NCBI GenBank assembly: GCA_964590135.1
Contig: CAZPVX010000018.1
Location: 31,379-95,378, forward strand
Reading direction: 5' to 3'
DNA: 64,000 nucleotides
Origin: JBDHWI01 sp964590135
GTDB lineage: Bacteria > Chloroflexota > Anaerolineae > J036 > Brachytrichaceae
Positions 1 to 8,782 of the stretch are shown one piece after another. How positions within the stretch are numbered: the first letter of the stretch is position 1; the number at the start of each line of letters is the position of its first letter. Below the pieces are notes generated by a model, which saw only the letters and a program-made list of their open reading frames with translations, was not told where the DNA came from and did not search any database. Made by a program: the position numbers and the translations under genes.

Positions 1-270
1 GTCAGCAATTTGTGCATCGAGCCGCCCTATCCCGTGCGGCGTGGCACCAGCGCTTTCGTCGTGTGGCGCATTGTCGACTTCCGCTATGGCGAGTTTGACA
101 GCGGTGATGGGCGCGGCTTCGTTGGCCCAATCGGGCGCGAGCAGCGTGTGGAGGTGCCGGGCATGCATGCGCCGCGCCACATTCGTCTGCGCTGGGTCGA
201 TTCGTCGAATCAATGGCGCGAGGACAGCTTCGTGATTCAAGTAACAGACGTGACGACGCCGATCCCGTAG
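1..270 (+). CDS. 3' end of an unidentified protein (truncated by window edge)
   Basis: The frame is open from the first base to a TAG at 268-270, so the true start probably lies outside the window; the first in-window start-like codon is a TTG at 10. The visible 89 residues look like a beta-rich domain, alternating hydrophobic and charged residues with several Trp (VVWRIVDF, IRLRWVD). No catalytic motif or membrane segment is visible. It could be the C-terminal domain of a secreted or regulatory protein. I do not recognise the family. Confidence 0.5.
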   Translation, partial: VSNLCIEPPYPVRRGTSAFVVWRIVDFRYGEFDSGDGRGFVGPIGREQRVEVPGMHAPRHIRLRWVDSSNQWREDSFVIQVTDVTTPIP

Positions 271-283
271 AGGAACCGCTGTC

Positions 284-892
284 TCATGCCACGCCCAGCA
301 GGATCATGGTGCCGATCAATACAGCGACGATCCATGCCATGCACAGCCAGCGAAAGCGGTTGATGGAGACATTGACGTAGCGATGTTTTTGCTGGTAGAT
401 GTTTGACACTTCCATCATCTGGTTGGCGTAATCGTGCAGCATGTCTGCATAGCTCAGGTCGAGCATTCGAGCGTGGTAGCTGACTTCATCGGCGTTGTAG
501 CGTTGCAACAAGGTGAGTGGAAAGATCATGCCTGGCGCGTTTGTATCAGGCTTGAGCGCATTGCTGCCGGCGCTGTAGATCTGCGCGGCGGCATACACGA
601 CGGTGGATGCCAGGATGGTGTAGGCAAGCGTGGTCAGCCCCAGCGTGATTTTTGCGACGGTGTCGAAGGATGTTTTCGCTGGCGCAAACACGGTGCCAGC
701 GACCAATGTGAACAGTGCCGCCGTCAGCACGCCGACGGCAGTCAGGATGAAGGCTGCCTTCTGGTCGATGAAGCGCACCAGGTTCTGCAAGTTTTCCAGG
801 TTGGACTGCGCAAAATAAAGTCGTGCATTCTGCAATGTATCGTCCAGACCTGTCCACACATTTGTGGGGATATCCGTTTCATGCGTTGACAT
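284..892 (-). CDS. PycTM-like three-helix membrane protein
   Basis: A 202-aa protein with predicted membrane segments near residues 46-68, 82-104 and 182-202. The first helix is entered through a D-x-KAAFILT motif (residues 43-51), and a long soluble segment before the last helix ends in NIYQQKHRYVNVS. This arrangement (asp-x-lys-ala before TM1, a QIY-x-K-like motif before the last TM) resembles the Pycsar effector PycTM/DUF5706 family, whose members act downstream of a cyclic-nucleotide synthase in phage defence. No cyclase gene is next to it, so a defence role is only an inference. The ATG at 890-892 is preferred because longer versions run into a strong inverted repeat. Confidence 0.5.
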   Translation of the reverse strand: MSTHETDIPTNVWTGLDDTLQNARLYFAQSNLENLQNLVRFIDQKAAFILTAVGVLTAALFTLVAGTVFAPAKTSFDTVAKITLGLTTLAYTILASTVVYAAAQIYSAGSNALKPDTNAPGMIFPLTLLQRYNADEVSYHARMLDLSYADMLHDYANQMMEVSNIYQQKHRYVNVSINRFRWLCMAWIVAVLIGTMILLGVA

Positions 893-911
893 ATATCGAT
901 CTGCTTGTGAT

Positions 912-948
912 TTGCAAACAGCCCGTTTCACCAACGGGCTGTTTGCAA
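912..948. terminator. 16-bp perfect inverted repeat, probable terminator or processing hairpin
   Basis: TTGCAAACAGCCCGTT (912-927) and its exact complement (933-948) flank a 5-nt loop. The hairpin lies just after the stop of the minus-strand gene at 963 and before the start of the next minus-strand gene at 892. There is no clean U-tract, so it may be a terminator, an mRNA-stabilising stem or a palindromic repeat. Confidence 0.55.
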
Positions 949-962
949 CGTTGCCGGCCTGT

Positions 963-3629
963 CTACGGTGTGATGCCGAAGGCGCTCAGCAGCGCAGAGA
1001 AGGTAAATTCTGCGCCGGCGACAAATACATTCAGCGCGAAGGTGATTACGAGCAGCATGATGAATGCAACGATGGGCAGCAGCAACGTGCGCCACCCGAA
1101 GATACTGTGTGCCTCTGACGCGCCAATCCAGATGATCATCAATGCGCCGACCGTGACGAGGAAGCGGATGATCGGTGCAAGATTGGGAAATAGCGCAAGC
1201 AATGCCAGCACATAGATTGACATGCCGAAGCCGATGGCGCGAAAAGTTGCGGTGTAAGTGCCATTGCCGCGCAACAAACGTGCTGCGAGATGCGCCATCA
1301 ACACCGTGATGAAGAATGCAGCCACCGCCGTAATCAAACCGCCAAGCGTGAGTGTGCCGCTGCCCAACAACGTCTGGAGGATGGCCGCAATGACGGCGAT
1401 CAGCAGCGCCGGCCCCGTCATCAGCGGCGAGTGCGCAACGATCTTGTAGGCGTTGCGGTCCAGCACCGCTGAGCGAACAGCGAGGCCGGCCCACGCCCTC
1501 ACGCGCGTGATGCCCTTGAGCAAGGTCGCTGGCTTCCAACTGTCGATCGGCTTCAGCGCTGGGGCAGGCGGAGCCGGCGGCACCACAACGTCACGCTGCC
1601 CATTCAGGATGTGGAACACGTCTGCCGAGTTGCTTGTCTCAGGGATCGGCACGTTTTTGGGATGCAGGATGAAGGCGTCGGTCTGCTCGCCGCCGAGGCC
1701 GCCGTGATTGCCAATCAGTTCTTCCATCGCAGCCACCGTGCCATCTGGATAAAGCGTGCTGTTGATGATGAGATCGCCGCTATTGGGAAAATCGGCCACG
1801 CGCCGCACCTGCGCAGCGCGGAAGTCGGGGTCGCCGTAAGGCTTCAGCGGGTCTTCGCCGGTGACTTCGCCGGTGTGCAGGTTGCGCGCGCCAAGCTTGC
1901 CGAAGACCAGCGGCACGCCATCGTCGTTATAGGCAACGACAAAGCCGATGCCCTCGTGTGCGACAAGCCTGTCTATCAGTTCTGGATAGGCGGCGTTCAG
2001 CTCGCTGTAATTCAACTTGCGCTTGGCAAGGTCGAAGTAAACTTGCGCGAGGTTGCCGCTGCCGCATACAGTGATGTGGGCCGGCGCAGCGAGGGCGGCC
2101 GGCGTGATCTCCGTTGCCATGCGCGCCATCGCCTTGTTGGTCCGCTTCACCACGCTTTTGCCGACGCGACCACCCACATTGTGATGCTGCATGTTGCTCA
2201 ACTCAGCCGACATCGACGCGACCGACAACGCGCCATCATCACCGCCCATGCTTTGCGCCACCTGCGTGCCATGTGGCAGAAGCGATTCGAGAAAAGCTTT
2301 CACATCCATGCCATAGCGCTGCTTGAAGGTGAAACCGAAGGACTGGCCGTGATCGGAGAGCAGCAGAAGCTCGTACGGGCGCGGCGCCTTCCTGTCGATC
2401 GTCTCCAGCACGCGCGCGATGGATTGATCGAACTGGCGCAGTGTGCCGAAGGCGTCGCTCGTCCATGGGCCGGAGTGATGCGCCACCTCGTCATAGCCGC
2501 AATAAGTCGTATAGATTGATGGCGCGCCGCGAATGATGTCGAGTGAGACCAGCGCGATGGCGATATCGCGCATGAAGGTGGTGGTGGCTGCGCGCACGAA
2601 GGGATAGAAGTTGTGCAGCCGGTCGAGGCGCGGCGTCACGTTCTTGCGCTTCTGGTTCCAGCCCTGAAACAACTCAAGAATCACATCGCCGATATACAGC
2701 GCAGCCATGCGCGTGACGAAAAACGGGTTGAGTGTGAGCAGGTAGATGTCCTGCGAGCGGCGCCTTTGATCTTCGGGCGTGCCGCCAAAAAGAGTGGCGA
2801 AGGTGAACAGCGACTTTTCGGCGTCGCCGGTGAGCATGTTGTTGATGCTGCTGCCGCCACGCATCAGTCCGTGCCCTTTCGCATAGCGCGCGTTCAACTC
2901 GGCAGCATCGCTGCTGGAGACGTAGAGCTTGCCGGTCGATTTGTCCAGCCAGCGAAACGAGGGGATGTCGAAGTTGTCGCCAAACAGGATGCCGGCCTGG
3001 CACGCCGAGGTCTGCGACGGCAGGCCGCAATCGATGCGCGAAAGCTCATAGCCGCGCTCCTCGATCAGATGTTTGATGGTGGGCATGTAGCCCTCGTCGA
3101 TGGCCTTGTGGATGTGGTGATAGCTCAGGCCGTCGATTTCCAGCACGACGATGCCCTGAGTTTGCTCGACGGGACCGGCGAAGGATTGCCGGCGCGCCAT
3201 GCGCTCGATGATGCCCTGATAGAACGAATCATCGTCGTTGGCATAGACGATGCTGCTGATGATCGCATGGATGATGCCGAGGATGACGCCGGCGATGAGC
3301 GCCGTTACGATGTTGGCGACCTCGAAGCCCGGCAGCACGCGGGCGGTGATGAGCAGCATGATGGCGCTGCTTAAGAAGCCGATGATGAATACCACCACGA
3401 AGCCCAGCGGAAGCGCCAGCAGCATGATGATGGGCCGAACCAGAAGGTTGAGCAGGGCGATGAGCAACGCCGCTGCGCCGGCGGTCACGAGCGTTGAATT
3501 GCCGGCTGTCGCGCTGAGGTTGAAGCCCGGCAGGATGGCGGCCGTGAGCAACAGCGACAGCGTGGTGACGATGAAGAAAACAAGCAGGCGAAGCACCGCT
3601 TTGATCAAACCGCGGATGGGGTGGCTCAT
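963..3629 (-). CDS. Phage_holin_4_2-like / phosphodiesterase / Yip1-like membrane fusion protein
   Basis: An 888-aa protein in three parts. Residues 9-130 hold four membrane helices with the RPI-x-LLALPLG signature of the Phage_holin_4_2 (YvlD-like) family. About residues 155-650 form an alkaline-phosphatase-superfamily phosphodiesterase: EIDGL for the first metal ligand, PSQTSACQ for the Thr/Ser nucleophile, YDEVAHHSG and LLLSDHGQ for the remaining ligands. The last ~190 residues form several helices resembling a Yip1 domain (TYTATFRAIG, WIGASEAHSIFGW). It is probably a membrane-anchored hydrolase acting on a phosphodiester or lipid head group. The start at 3629 is supported by GAAGGAGA ten bases upstream. 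The holin-phosphodiesterase pairing is known; the C-terminal Yip1-like part looks unusual. Confidence 0.8.
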   Translation of the reverse strand: MSHPIRGLIKAVLRLLVFFIVTTLSLLLTAAILPGFNLSATAGNSTLVTAGAAALLIALLNLLVRPIIMLLALPLGFVVVFIIGFLSSAIMLLITARVLPGFEVANIVTALIAGVILGIIHAIISSIVYANDDDSFYQGIIERMARRQSFAGPVEQTQGIVVLEIDGLSYHHIHKAIDEGYMPTIKHLIEERGYELSRIDCGLPSQTSACQAGILFGDNFDIPSFRWLDKSTGKLYVSSSDAAELNARYAKGHGLMRGGSSINNMLTGDAEKSLFTFATLFGGTPEDQRRRSQDIYLLTLNPFFVTRMAALYIGDVILELFQGWNQKRKNVTPRLDRLHNFYPFVRAATTTFMRDIAIALVSLDIIRGAPSIYTTYCGYDEVAHHSGPWTSDAFGTLRQFDQSIARVLETIDRKAPRPYELLLLSDHGQSFGFTFKQRYGMDVKAFLESLLPHGTQVAQSMGGDDGALSVASMSAELSNMQHHNVGGRVGKSVVKRTNKAMARMATEITPAALAAPAHITVCGSGNLAQVYFDLAKRKLNYSELNAAYPELIDRLVAHEGIGFVVAYNDDGVPLVFGKLGARNLHTGEVTGEDPLKPYGDPDFRAAQVRRVADFPNSGDLIINSTLYPDGTVAAMEELIGNHGGLGGEQTDAFILHPKNVPIPETSNSADVFHILNGQRDVVVPPAPPAPALKPIDSWKPATLLKGITRVRAWAGLAVRSAVLDRNAYKIVAHSPLMTGPALLIAVIAAILQTLLGSGTLTLGGLITAVAAFFITVLMAHLAARLLRGNGTYTATFRAIGFGMSIYVLALLALFPNLAPIIRFLVTVGALMIIWIGASEAHSIFGWRTLLLPIVAFIMLLVITFALNVFVAGAEFTFSALLSAFGITP

Positions 3630-3761
3630 GGGTGATGATTCTCCTTCAACGACTGACACAGTGTACCCAAGCCTGTCGGAAGTGCCGTCTCAGCCCAGCA
3701 ATACCCCACAAGCCGGCGATTCACTGCGGAACGCGCGACTCGCTGCTACTATTTGTGTGCC

Positions 3762-4778
3762 ATGACAACGCAACCTTCCATTCGCTTTGCAGCCATCGGG
3801 CTGAACCACGCGCACATCTATGGGCAATGCCGGCTGCTGCTCGACGCCGGCGCCGAACTTGTCTCATGCTTTGCGCCTGAGCCAGAACTCGTCACGCAGT
3901 TCCAGGCCGCCTTCCCGCAGGCAAAGCAGGCCGGCAGCGAAGCGGAGATCCTTGAGGATACGACCATTCAACTGGTTGTGAGCGCCGGCATTCCGTGCGA
4001 CCGCGCGCCGCTCGGCGTGCGCGTCATGCAGCACGGCAAGGATTACATGAGCGACAAACCGGGCTTCACGACGCTGGCGCAACTCGACGAAGTGAAGCGC
4101 GTGCAGGCTGAGACCAGGCGCATCTATTCGATCTGCTTCAGTGAACGCTTCGAAGTGGGCGCAGCAGTGAAGGCTGGCGAGTTGGTGAAGGCCGGCGCGA
4201 TCGGCAAGGTGGTGCAGACCATCGGCCTCGGCCCGCATCGCATCAATGTGCCGTCGCGGCCGGCATGGTTTTTCCAGAAGGCGAAATACGGCGGCATTCT
4301 CACCGACATCGCATCGCATCAGGTCGATCAGTTTCTGTATTACACCGGCTCGACGCAGGCGAACGTTGTCGCGGCGCAGGTGGCGAATGTCAACCATCCG
4401 CAATTCCCAGAGCTGGAAGACTTCGGCGATATGGTGCTGCGCGGCGACGGCGGCATGGGCTATGTGCGGGTCGACTGGTTCACGCCGAATGGATTGCCGG
4501 TGTGGGGCGATGGCCGGTTGACGATCCTCGGCACGGACGGCTACATCGAACTGCGCAAATATGTGGACATTGGCGGGCGCGCCGGCGGCGATCACCTCTT
4601 TCTGGTCGACAAGACCGGCGTGACCTACATCGACTGCAAGGATGTGCCGCGACCGTATGGCGCATCGCTCATCGGTGACATCCTCAATCGCACCGAGACA
4701 GCCATGCCGCAGGCGCACACCTTTCTGGCGTCGGAGTTGTGCCTGAGGGCAGAGGTGATGGCGACAGAGAGAAAGTGA
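3762..4778 (+). CDS. Gfo/Idh/MocA family NAD(P)-dependent oxidoreductase
   Basis: A 338-aa protein with an N-terminal Rossmann-like region (FAAIGLNHAHIYG) and the family's lysine-proline pair in the form SDKPG, where most members have EKP. The C-terminal substrate domain contains GGILTDIASHQVDQ, the usual catalytic-histidine stretch, and a late TDGYIEL strand. Members oxidise or isomerise sugars and inositols. It faces the ABC importer genes and sits at the edge of a sugar-use region, so a sugar or sugar-acid substrate is likely. I chose the ATG at 3762 over an in-frame TTG nine bases upstream. Confidence 0.85.
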   Translation: MTTQPSIRFAAIGLNHAHIYGQCRLLLDAGAELVSCFAPEPELVTQFQAAFPQAKQAGSEAEILEDTTIQLVVSAGIPCDRAPLGVRVMQHGKDYMSDKPGFTTLAQLDEVKRVQAETRRIYSICFSERFEVGAAVKAGELVKAGAIGKVVQTIGLGPHRINVPSRPAWFFQKAKYGGILTDIASHQVDQFLYYTGSTQANVVAAQVANVNHPQFPELEDFGDMVLRGDGGMGYVRVDWFTPNGLPVWGDGRLTILGTDGYIELRKYVDIGGRAGGDHLFLVDKTGVTYIDCKDVPRPYGASLIGDILNRTETAMPQAHTFLASELCLRAEVMATERK

Positions 4779-4841
4779 GCGAGTAGATGGGGAGAGGACA
4801 GGCCAGAGGATCGAGTACTGTCTGACCTCCTCATCGCTTCA

Positions 4842-5249
4842 TCACGGCGATGGTTTGTCGACCAGTTGCTTGATGATCGGGCCGGCGACGTTGAACGGCA
4901 CGCGCACCGTTTGCAGCGGCGCACCATCGCCCAGCACCTCGATCAGTGCGACGAGCGGCAGGCCTTTTGGGATGCCGCGTGGCAGCCACAGCGTCGGCGC
5001 TGGCCGGCGCTCCATCGCCCCCACCATCGAGGTGAGCTTGAGCATCTCGCCGGCTTCGGTGAAGATGCTGATGTCGATGGAGGGAAATTCCTTGAACGGC
5101 GTCAAGCCCATCTCCACCGTCACGCGCGTGCCATCTGGCCACGGCATCACGCGGTAGTCGGTCACGCGCGCGTCGCTTGGCGGGCGCTGCGGCATTTTTT
5201 CGAAGGGACTGCCTTCGGGATTGTCATACAGGGGAATGTCTTCGGCCAT
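4842..5249 (-). CDS. Small conserved-looking cytosolic protein of the sugar ABC operon
   Basis: A 135-aa acidic protein without signal peptide or membrane segments, rich in alternating beta-strand patterns (YRVMPWPDGTRVTVEMGL, LVALIEVLG). It follows the sugar permease on the same strand, about 75 bases downstream, so it is probably cotranscribed. I do not recognise the family; an accessory role in sugar uptake is inferred only from position. The ATG at 5249 is used because the upstream extension is AT-rich low-complexity DNA typical of the spacers here. Confidence 0.6.
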   Translation of the reverse strand: MAEDIPLYDNPEGSPFEKMPQRPPSDARVTDYRVMPWPDGTRVTVEMGLTPFKEFPSIDISIFTEAGEMLKLTSMVGAMERRPAPTLWLPRGIPKGLPLVALIEVLGDGAPLQTVRVPFNVAGPIIKQLVDKPSP

Positions 5250-5324
5250 AGGAATGTTGAATTGTAAATTGTGAGCCTCGAATGCCGGCAAGTCATGCCA
5301 CATTCATCACCCAGAATTCACAAT

Positions 5325-6206
5325 TTATTTGCCGCCGCCGCCCGAGAGCGACACAGCCTCCACGATCCACTTTTGGGCAACGAGGTAGATGACCAGCACC
5401 GGCAACAGCGCGATCACTGCTGCCGCCATCAGCAAATGCCACTGCGTATTGTTGCGGCCTTGAAAGGTCTGCAGGCCAACCGGCACCGTGCGCATCTCCA
5501 GCGAATTGGTCACCATCAGCGGCCACAAGAATGAGTTCCACTGGGCAAGGAAAGTGAGTGTGGCCAGCGCTGCAAGCGCCGGCGCAACCAATGGCAGCGC
5601 CACATGCCACCACACTCGCAGCGAGCCGGCGCCATCCAATCGCGCCGCCTCGTCCAGATCGATCGGAATGCTGCGCATCTGCTGGCGCAGCAAGAAGGTG
5701 CTGAACGCCGAACTGATGAACGGCACGATCAATGCCGGATAGGTGTCATACCAGCCCAGCGCGCGAATGATGATGAAGCTGGGGATGAGTGTGACCTGCG
5801 AGGGGATCATCAACGTGGCGAGATACAGCACAAACAGCGCATCGCGCCCCTTGAAGCGCAGCCGCGCAAAGGCGAAGCCGGCCAGCGACGATGTGAAAAG
5901 ATCGAGAATGGTGACCGTGACTGCGACGAAAAAGCTGTTGAAGAAGAAGCGCGAAAACGGCAGCACGGTCAGCGCTTCGGTGTAATTCTCGAAGTGCAAC
6001 TGCTTCGGAATCCATTGGATGGGGTAGGTGAAAATCTCGCTGGGGTGCTTGAGCGAGGTGCTGAGCATCCATGCGAAGGGCAATAGCATGAGCACTGAGC
6101 CGGCGATCAGAATCGCCACGACTACGATGTTGATCGCGCGCTCGGTTTTCTTTTCGCTGGCGGCAGACGCCGGCGCAGATGCAATGGGCGATAGCGCTGA
6201 GTCCAT
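5325..6206 (-). CDS. Carbohydrate ABC transporter permease (MalG/UgpE type)
   Basis: A 293-aa inner-membrane protein with six hydrophobic segments and the CUT1 permease EAA loop (EAARLDGAGSLRVWWHVALP), which contacts the ATPase. Its ATG overlaps the stop of the upstream permease in TGATG, a sign of translational coupling. With the partner permease and the binding protein it forms a CUT1 sugar importer. No ATPase gene lies in the cluster, so a shared MsiK-type ATPase encoded elsewhere is likely (known practice for CUT1 systems, inferred here). Confidence 0.92.
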   Translation of the reverse strand: MDSALSPIASAPASAASEKKTERAINIVVVAILIAGSVLMLLPFAWMLSTSLKHPSEIFTYPIQWIPKQLHFENYTEALTVLPFSRFFFNSFFVAVTVTILDLFTSSLAGFAFARLRFKGRDALFVLYLATLMIPSQVTLIPSFIIIRALGWYDTYPALIVPFISSAFSTFLLRQQMRSIPIDLDEAARLDGAGSLRVWWHVALPLVAPALAALATLTFLAQWNSFLWPLMVTNSLEMRTVPVGLQTFQGRNNTQWHLLMAAAVIALLPVLVIYLVAQKWIVEAVSLSGGGGK

Positions 6207-7117
6207 CACTCGCCCCCCGTTTCGTAATATACCCAGCGTTGTTGCAGCCGTTGTTGCAGCAGCGTGACGATGAGGATGACGGCGAACAGCACCAGCGCGA
6301 TGGCCGATGCCTTGCCCATGTTCGAGTAGTTGAAAGCAGTCTGATAGATGTGCATCACCGCTGTCATCGATGACCCCGCCGGCCCGCCGCGCGTCATTAC
6401 AAAGGGCTCATCGAACAGCTTGAACGCGCCGATGACGAGGATGACCACCACGAAAAACGTGGTCGGGCTGATGAGCGGCAGCGTGATGCTGAACAGGCGC
6501 TGCCGGCGATTTGCGCCGTCGATCAGCGCGGCTTCCTGCACCTCTTTCGGCAAACTTTGCAGCGCCGCCAGGAACAGCAGTGTGGTGAAGCCGACGTTCT
6601 TCCACAGTGTCAGAATCACCACCGCCCATTTCGACCACTGCGAGCTGCCCAGCCAGTTTGGCGGGCTGACGCGGATGTTCAACACATCACCCAGCCACCA
6701 CAGCGGCGCGTTGATCAGGCCGTAATCGCGGTCAAACATGAACTGGAAGACGATGGCTGCTGCGACGATGGTGGTGATGACGGGCATGTAGTAGATGCCG
6801 CGAAAGATGCGCATGGAGCGCAATGGCCGGCTGAGCGCCAGTGCCAGCGCCAGACTCAGGATCGTTTGCAACGGCACAATCGTCAGCACGTAGAACGCCA
6901 TGTTCACCGAAATTTGACCGAACAGCACATCCTGCGTGAATAGGTTGGTGAAGTTGGCGAGGCCGACGAAGCGCGGTGGCGCGACGAGATTCCACTCGGT
7001 GAAGCCGATGACGACGGCGAAGATGACCGGGAAGACCGTGAACGCCAGCACGATCAGCAGGCCGGGCAGCAGGAAGAGATAGCCTTCAGGCTGCGAATTA
7101 GGGTTCCAGCGGCGCAT
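6206..7117 (-). CDS. Sugar ABC transporter permease (MalF/UgpA type)
   Basis: A 303-aa membrane protein beginning with the typical EGYLFLLPGLLIVLAF helix and containing the EAA loop EAALIDGANRRQRLFSITLP. It pairs with the downstream MalG-type permease (overlap at 6206). An alternative GTG at 7180 has a better Shine-Dalgarno-like GGGGAG, but those extra 21 codons are the arms of a terminator-like hairpin, so I prefer the ATG at 7117. The gene lies downstream of the binding-protein gene on the same strand. Confidence 0.9.
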   Translation of the reverse strand: MRRWNPNSQPEGYLFLLPGLLIVLAFTVFPVIFAVVIGFTEWNLVAPPRFVGLANFTNLFTQDVLFGQISVNMAFYVLTIVPLQTILSLALALALSRPLRSMRIFRGIYYMPVITTIVAAAIVFQFMFDRDYGLINAPLWWLGDVLNIRVSPPNWLGSSQWSKWAVVILTLWKNVGFTTLLFLAALQSLPKEVQEAALIDGANRRQRLFSITLPLISPTTFFVVVILVIGAFKLFDEPFVMTRGGPAGSSMTAVMHIYQTAFNYSNMGKASAIALVLFAVILIVTLLQQRLQQRWVYYETGGE

Positions 7118-7137
7118 CAGATGAAGAGGAAGAAGGG

Positions 7138-7195
7138 AAAAAATGAGAAGGCGGGAAGGGGGAAAGCGGGGTTTGCCCACTTTCTCCCCTTCTCA
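7138..7195 (-). terminator. Intra-operon hairpin plus T-tract between binding protein and permease
   Basis: On the minus strand TGAGAAGGGG and its complement at the far side close a long imperfect stem (7144-7195), followed at once by six T (7138-7143). It lies between the binding-protein stop (7212) and the permease ATG (7117). Partial termination here would give more binding protein than permease, as ABC importers need. That role is inferred. Confidence 0.55.
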
Positions 7196-7211
7196 CTATC
7201 TGTTGTAGATG

Positions 7212-8573
7212 CTATTTGCCGGCTTTGTCAGCCAGATAGGCGTTGACTTTCGTGCAGATGTCCTTCACGGCGTCCGCCGGCGTCTGCTCCAGCGCCCACA
7301 CCTTGTCCAGCCCCGGGCCGATGATCGTGCCGCTCAACTCATCCCAGTGCTTCCATGTGATCGGGTTGAGCAGTTTCATCGTTTCACCGACGATCTTGAA
7401 CGTCTGGCGGTTGGCCGGCTTCTGGTTGGGGTCCTGGAAGGCCGGTGAATTCACCATCGACTTGAGCGCCGGGAAGATGCCGCCCGACTTGGCATAGATC
7501 GCCTGGCCGCCCTCGGCGCTTTGCAGGAATTGCATGAAGGTCCAGGCAGCTTCCTTGTTCTCGCTCTTCGCGCTCATGTGCCACGATGCGCCGGCGGCCT
7601 CAGCCACACGCTTGCCGCTGGCTGCGAGCGGGATTGGCGCGATGTCGTAGTTCAGGTTGGCTGCGTTGAACGCGGGAATGCGCGAGGCGTTCTGCAGGAT
7701 CATCGCCACCTTGCCGGATTGGAAGGCGGCTGAGTCGCCGCCACCCTGCGCCAGATCCGCCGGCTTCATGATGAAATTCTTCTCGATCATGTCATGGAAG
7801 AAGGTCAGCGCTTCCAGCGATTGCGGCGTGTCGAGGATGCACTTGGTCGGATTGGTGAAGTCGTCGACATAGCCGCCGCCATTCGCCACCAGCCACGCAT
7901 CGTTCTTGCCGGCTTCCATGCCCAGCGCATAGCGCGTCACGCGGCCATTGCTCTCGATCTTCGACAACTTCTCGGCGGCTGCAGTCAGATCAGTCCACGT
8001 CCAGGCATCGGTGGGGTAGGCCACCTTTGCCTCATCGAAGATGTCCTTGTTGTAATACAGGATGCTGGCGTCGGCGTCGCGCACGAGGCCATACACTTTG
8101 CCGTCTACTGTGGTGCGATCCAGGATGCCGGGCCAGTAATCGTCAAAGCTGTAGCCAGTCTGCTTGGCCCACGGATCGAGGTCTTCGATCACGCCCTGCC
8201 GCACGAGGTCTTCGACGTTAAAGCCGTAGAAAAACACGTCGTACAAGCCCTTGTCGCCGCTGGCGATGAGCGTCTTGAGCTTGGTGTTGTAATCGTCCCA
8301 AGGCGAGGTGACGATCTCGACCTTGATATTGGGGTTCTTCGCCATGAAGGCATCGGCTACGGCTTGATGCGCCTTCAACTCCTCGGCATCGCCCCACATG
8401 GCCCAGCGAATGGTGACCGGGCCGCCAGCGGTCGCTGCGGTGGCTTCTGGCGCGGTGGTGGCCGCGGCCGGGGCGGTGGTGGCTGCTGGTGCGGCCGCCG
8501 GCGGCGCAGCGCAGGCAGCCAGTGTGATGGCGGCCATCGTCCCCGCCATGACAAACAAACGAGAGGTTTTCAT
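7212..8573 (-). CDS. Sugar ABC transporter substrate-binding lipoprotein
   Basis: A 453-aa exported lipoprotein. The signal peptide ends in the lipobox LAAC with Cys21, followed by an Ala/Pro/Thr-rich linker (about residues 22-50) common in Chloroflexota binding proteins. The mature part has family-1 solute-binding features: VTIRWAMWGD, FMAKNPNIKVEIV, a WTWTDLTAAAEKL stretch and AAWTFMQFLQSAEGG near the C-terminus. It would hand an oligo- or monosaccharide to the downstream permeases. The ATG at 8573 is nine bases after AAGGAG; an upstream ATG at 8579 is too close to it. Confidence 0.93.
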   Translation of the reverse strand: MKTSRLFVMAGTMAAITLAACAAPPAAAPAATTAPAAATTAPEATAATAGGPVTIRWAMWGDAEELKAHQAVADAFMAKNPNIKVEIVTSPWDDYNTKLKTLIASGDKGLYDVFFYGFNVEDLVRQGVIEDLDPWAKQTGYSFDDYWPGILDRTTVDGKVYGLVRDADASILYYNKDIFDEAKVAYPTDAWTWTDLTAAAEKLSKIESNGRVTRYALGMEAGKNDAWLVANGGGYVDDFTNPTKCILDTPQSLEALTFFHDMIEKNFIMKPADLAQGGGDSAAFQSGKVAMILQNASRIPAFNAANLNYDIAPIPLAASGKRVAEAAGASWHMSAKSENKEAAWTFMQFLQSAEGGQAIYAKSGGIFPALKSMVNSPAFQDPNQKPANRQTFKIVGETMKLLNPITWKHWDELSGTIIGPGLDKVWALEQTPADAVKDICTKVNAYLADKAGK

Positions 8574-8701
8574 GTTCATCTACTCCTTGAAAAAGTGAAA
8601 CGAAACGACGAAACATTGAGCGCTGTCGGAGACGGCTAGTGTAACGCCTCCTCCTACCACCTTAACACAAACTGCCTTGCAGCGCATCTTTGGAAAGGTA
8701 C

Positions 8702-8759
8702 TACAATCCGCAAGCGATTTGCCAGTGACTGCATCCGCGTGCATATTGCCACTGGCAAA
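8702..8759 (+). promoter_or_regulatory. Candidate promoter and operator of the mannonate dehydratase gene
   Basis: A TACAAT hexamer (8702-8707) could be the -10 of the plus-strand gene at 8783. Just downstream, TTTGCCAGTG (8718-8727) and its exact complement CACTGGCAAA (8750-8759) have centres 32 bp apart, about three helical turns. This fits a repressor operator just after the start site, in the divergent gap between the binding protein and the dehydratase. Confidence 0.45.
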
Positions 8760-8782
8760 AAGCCAACGGACAACAGACAACC

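Noticed and set aside
284..3629. Complete Pycsar or CBASS defence operon
   Set aside because: The neighbouring gene is a holin/phosphodiesterase fusion, not a cyclase; only the effector-like protein is present.
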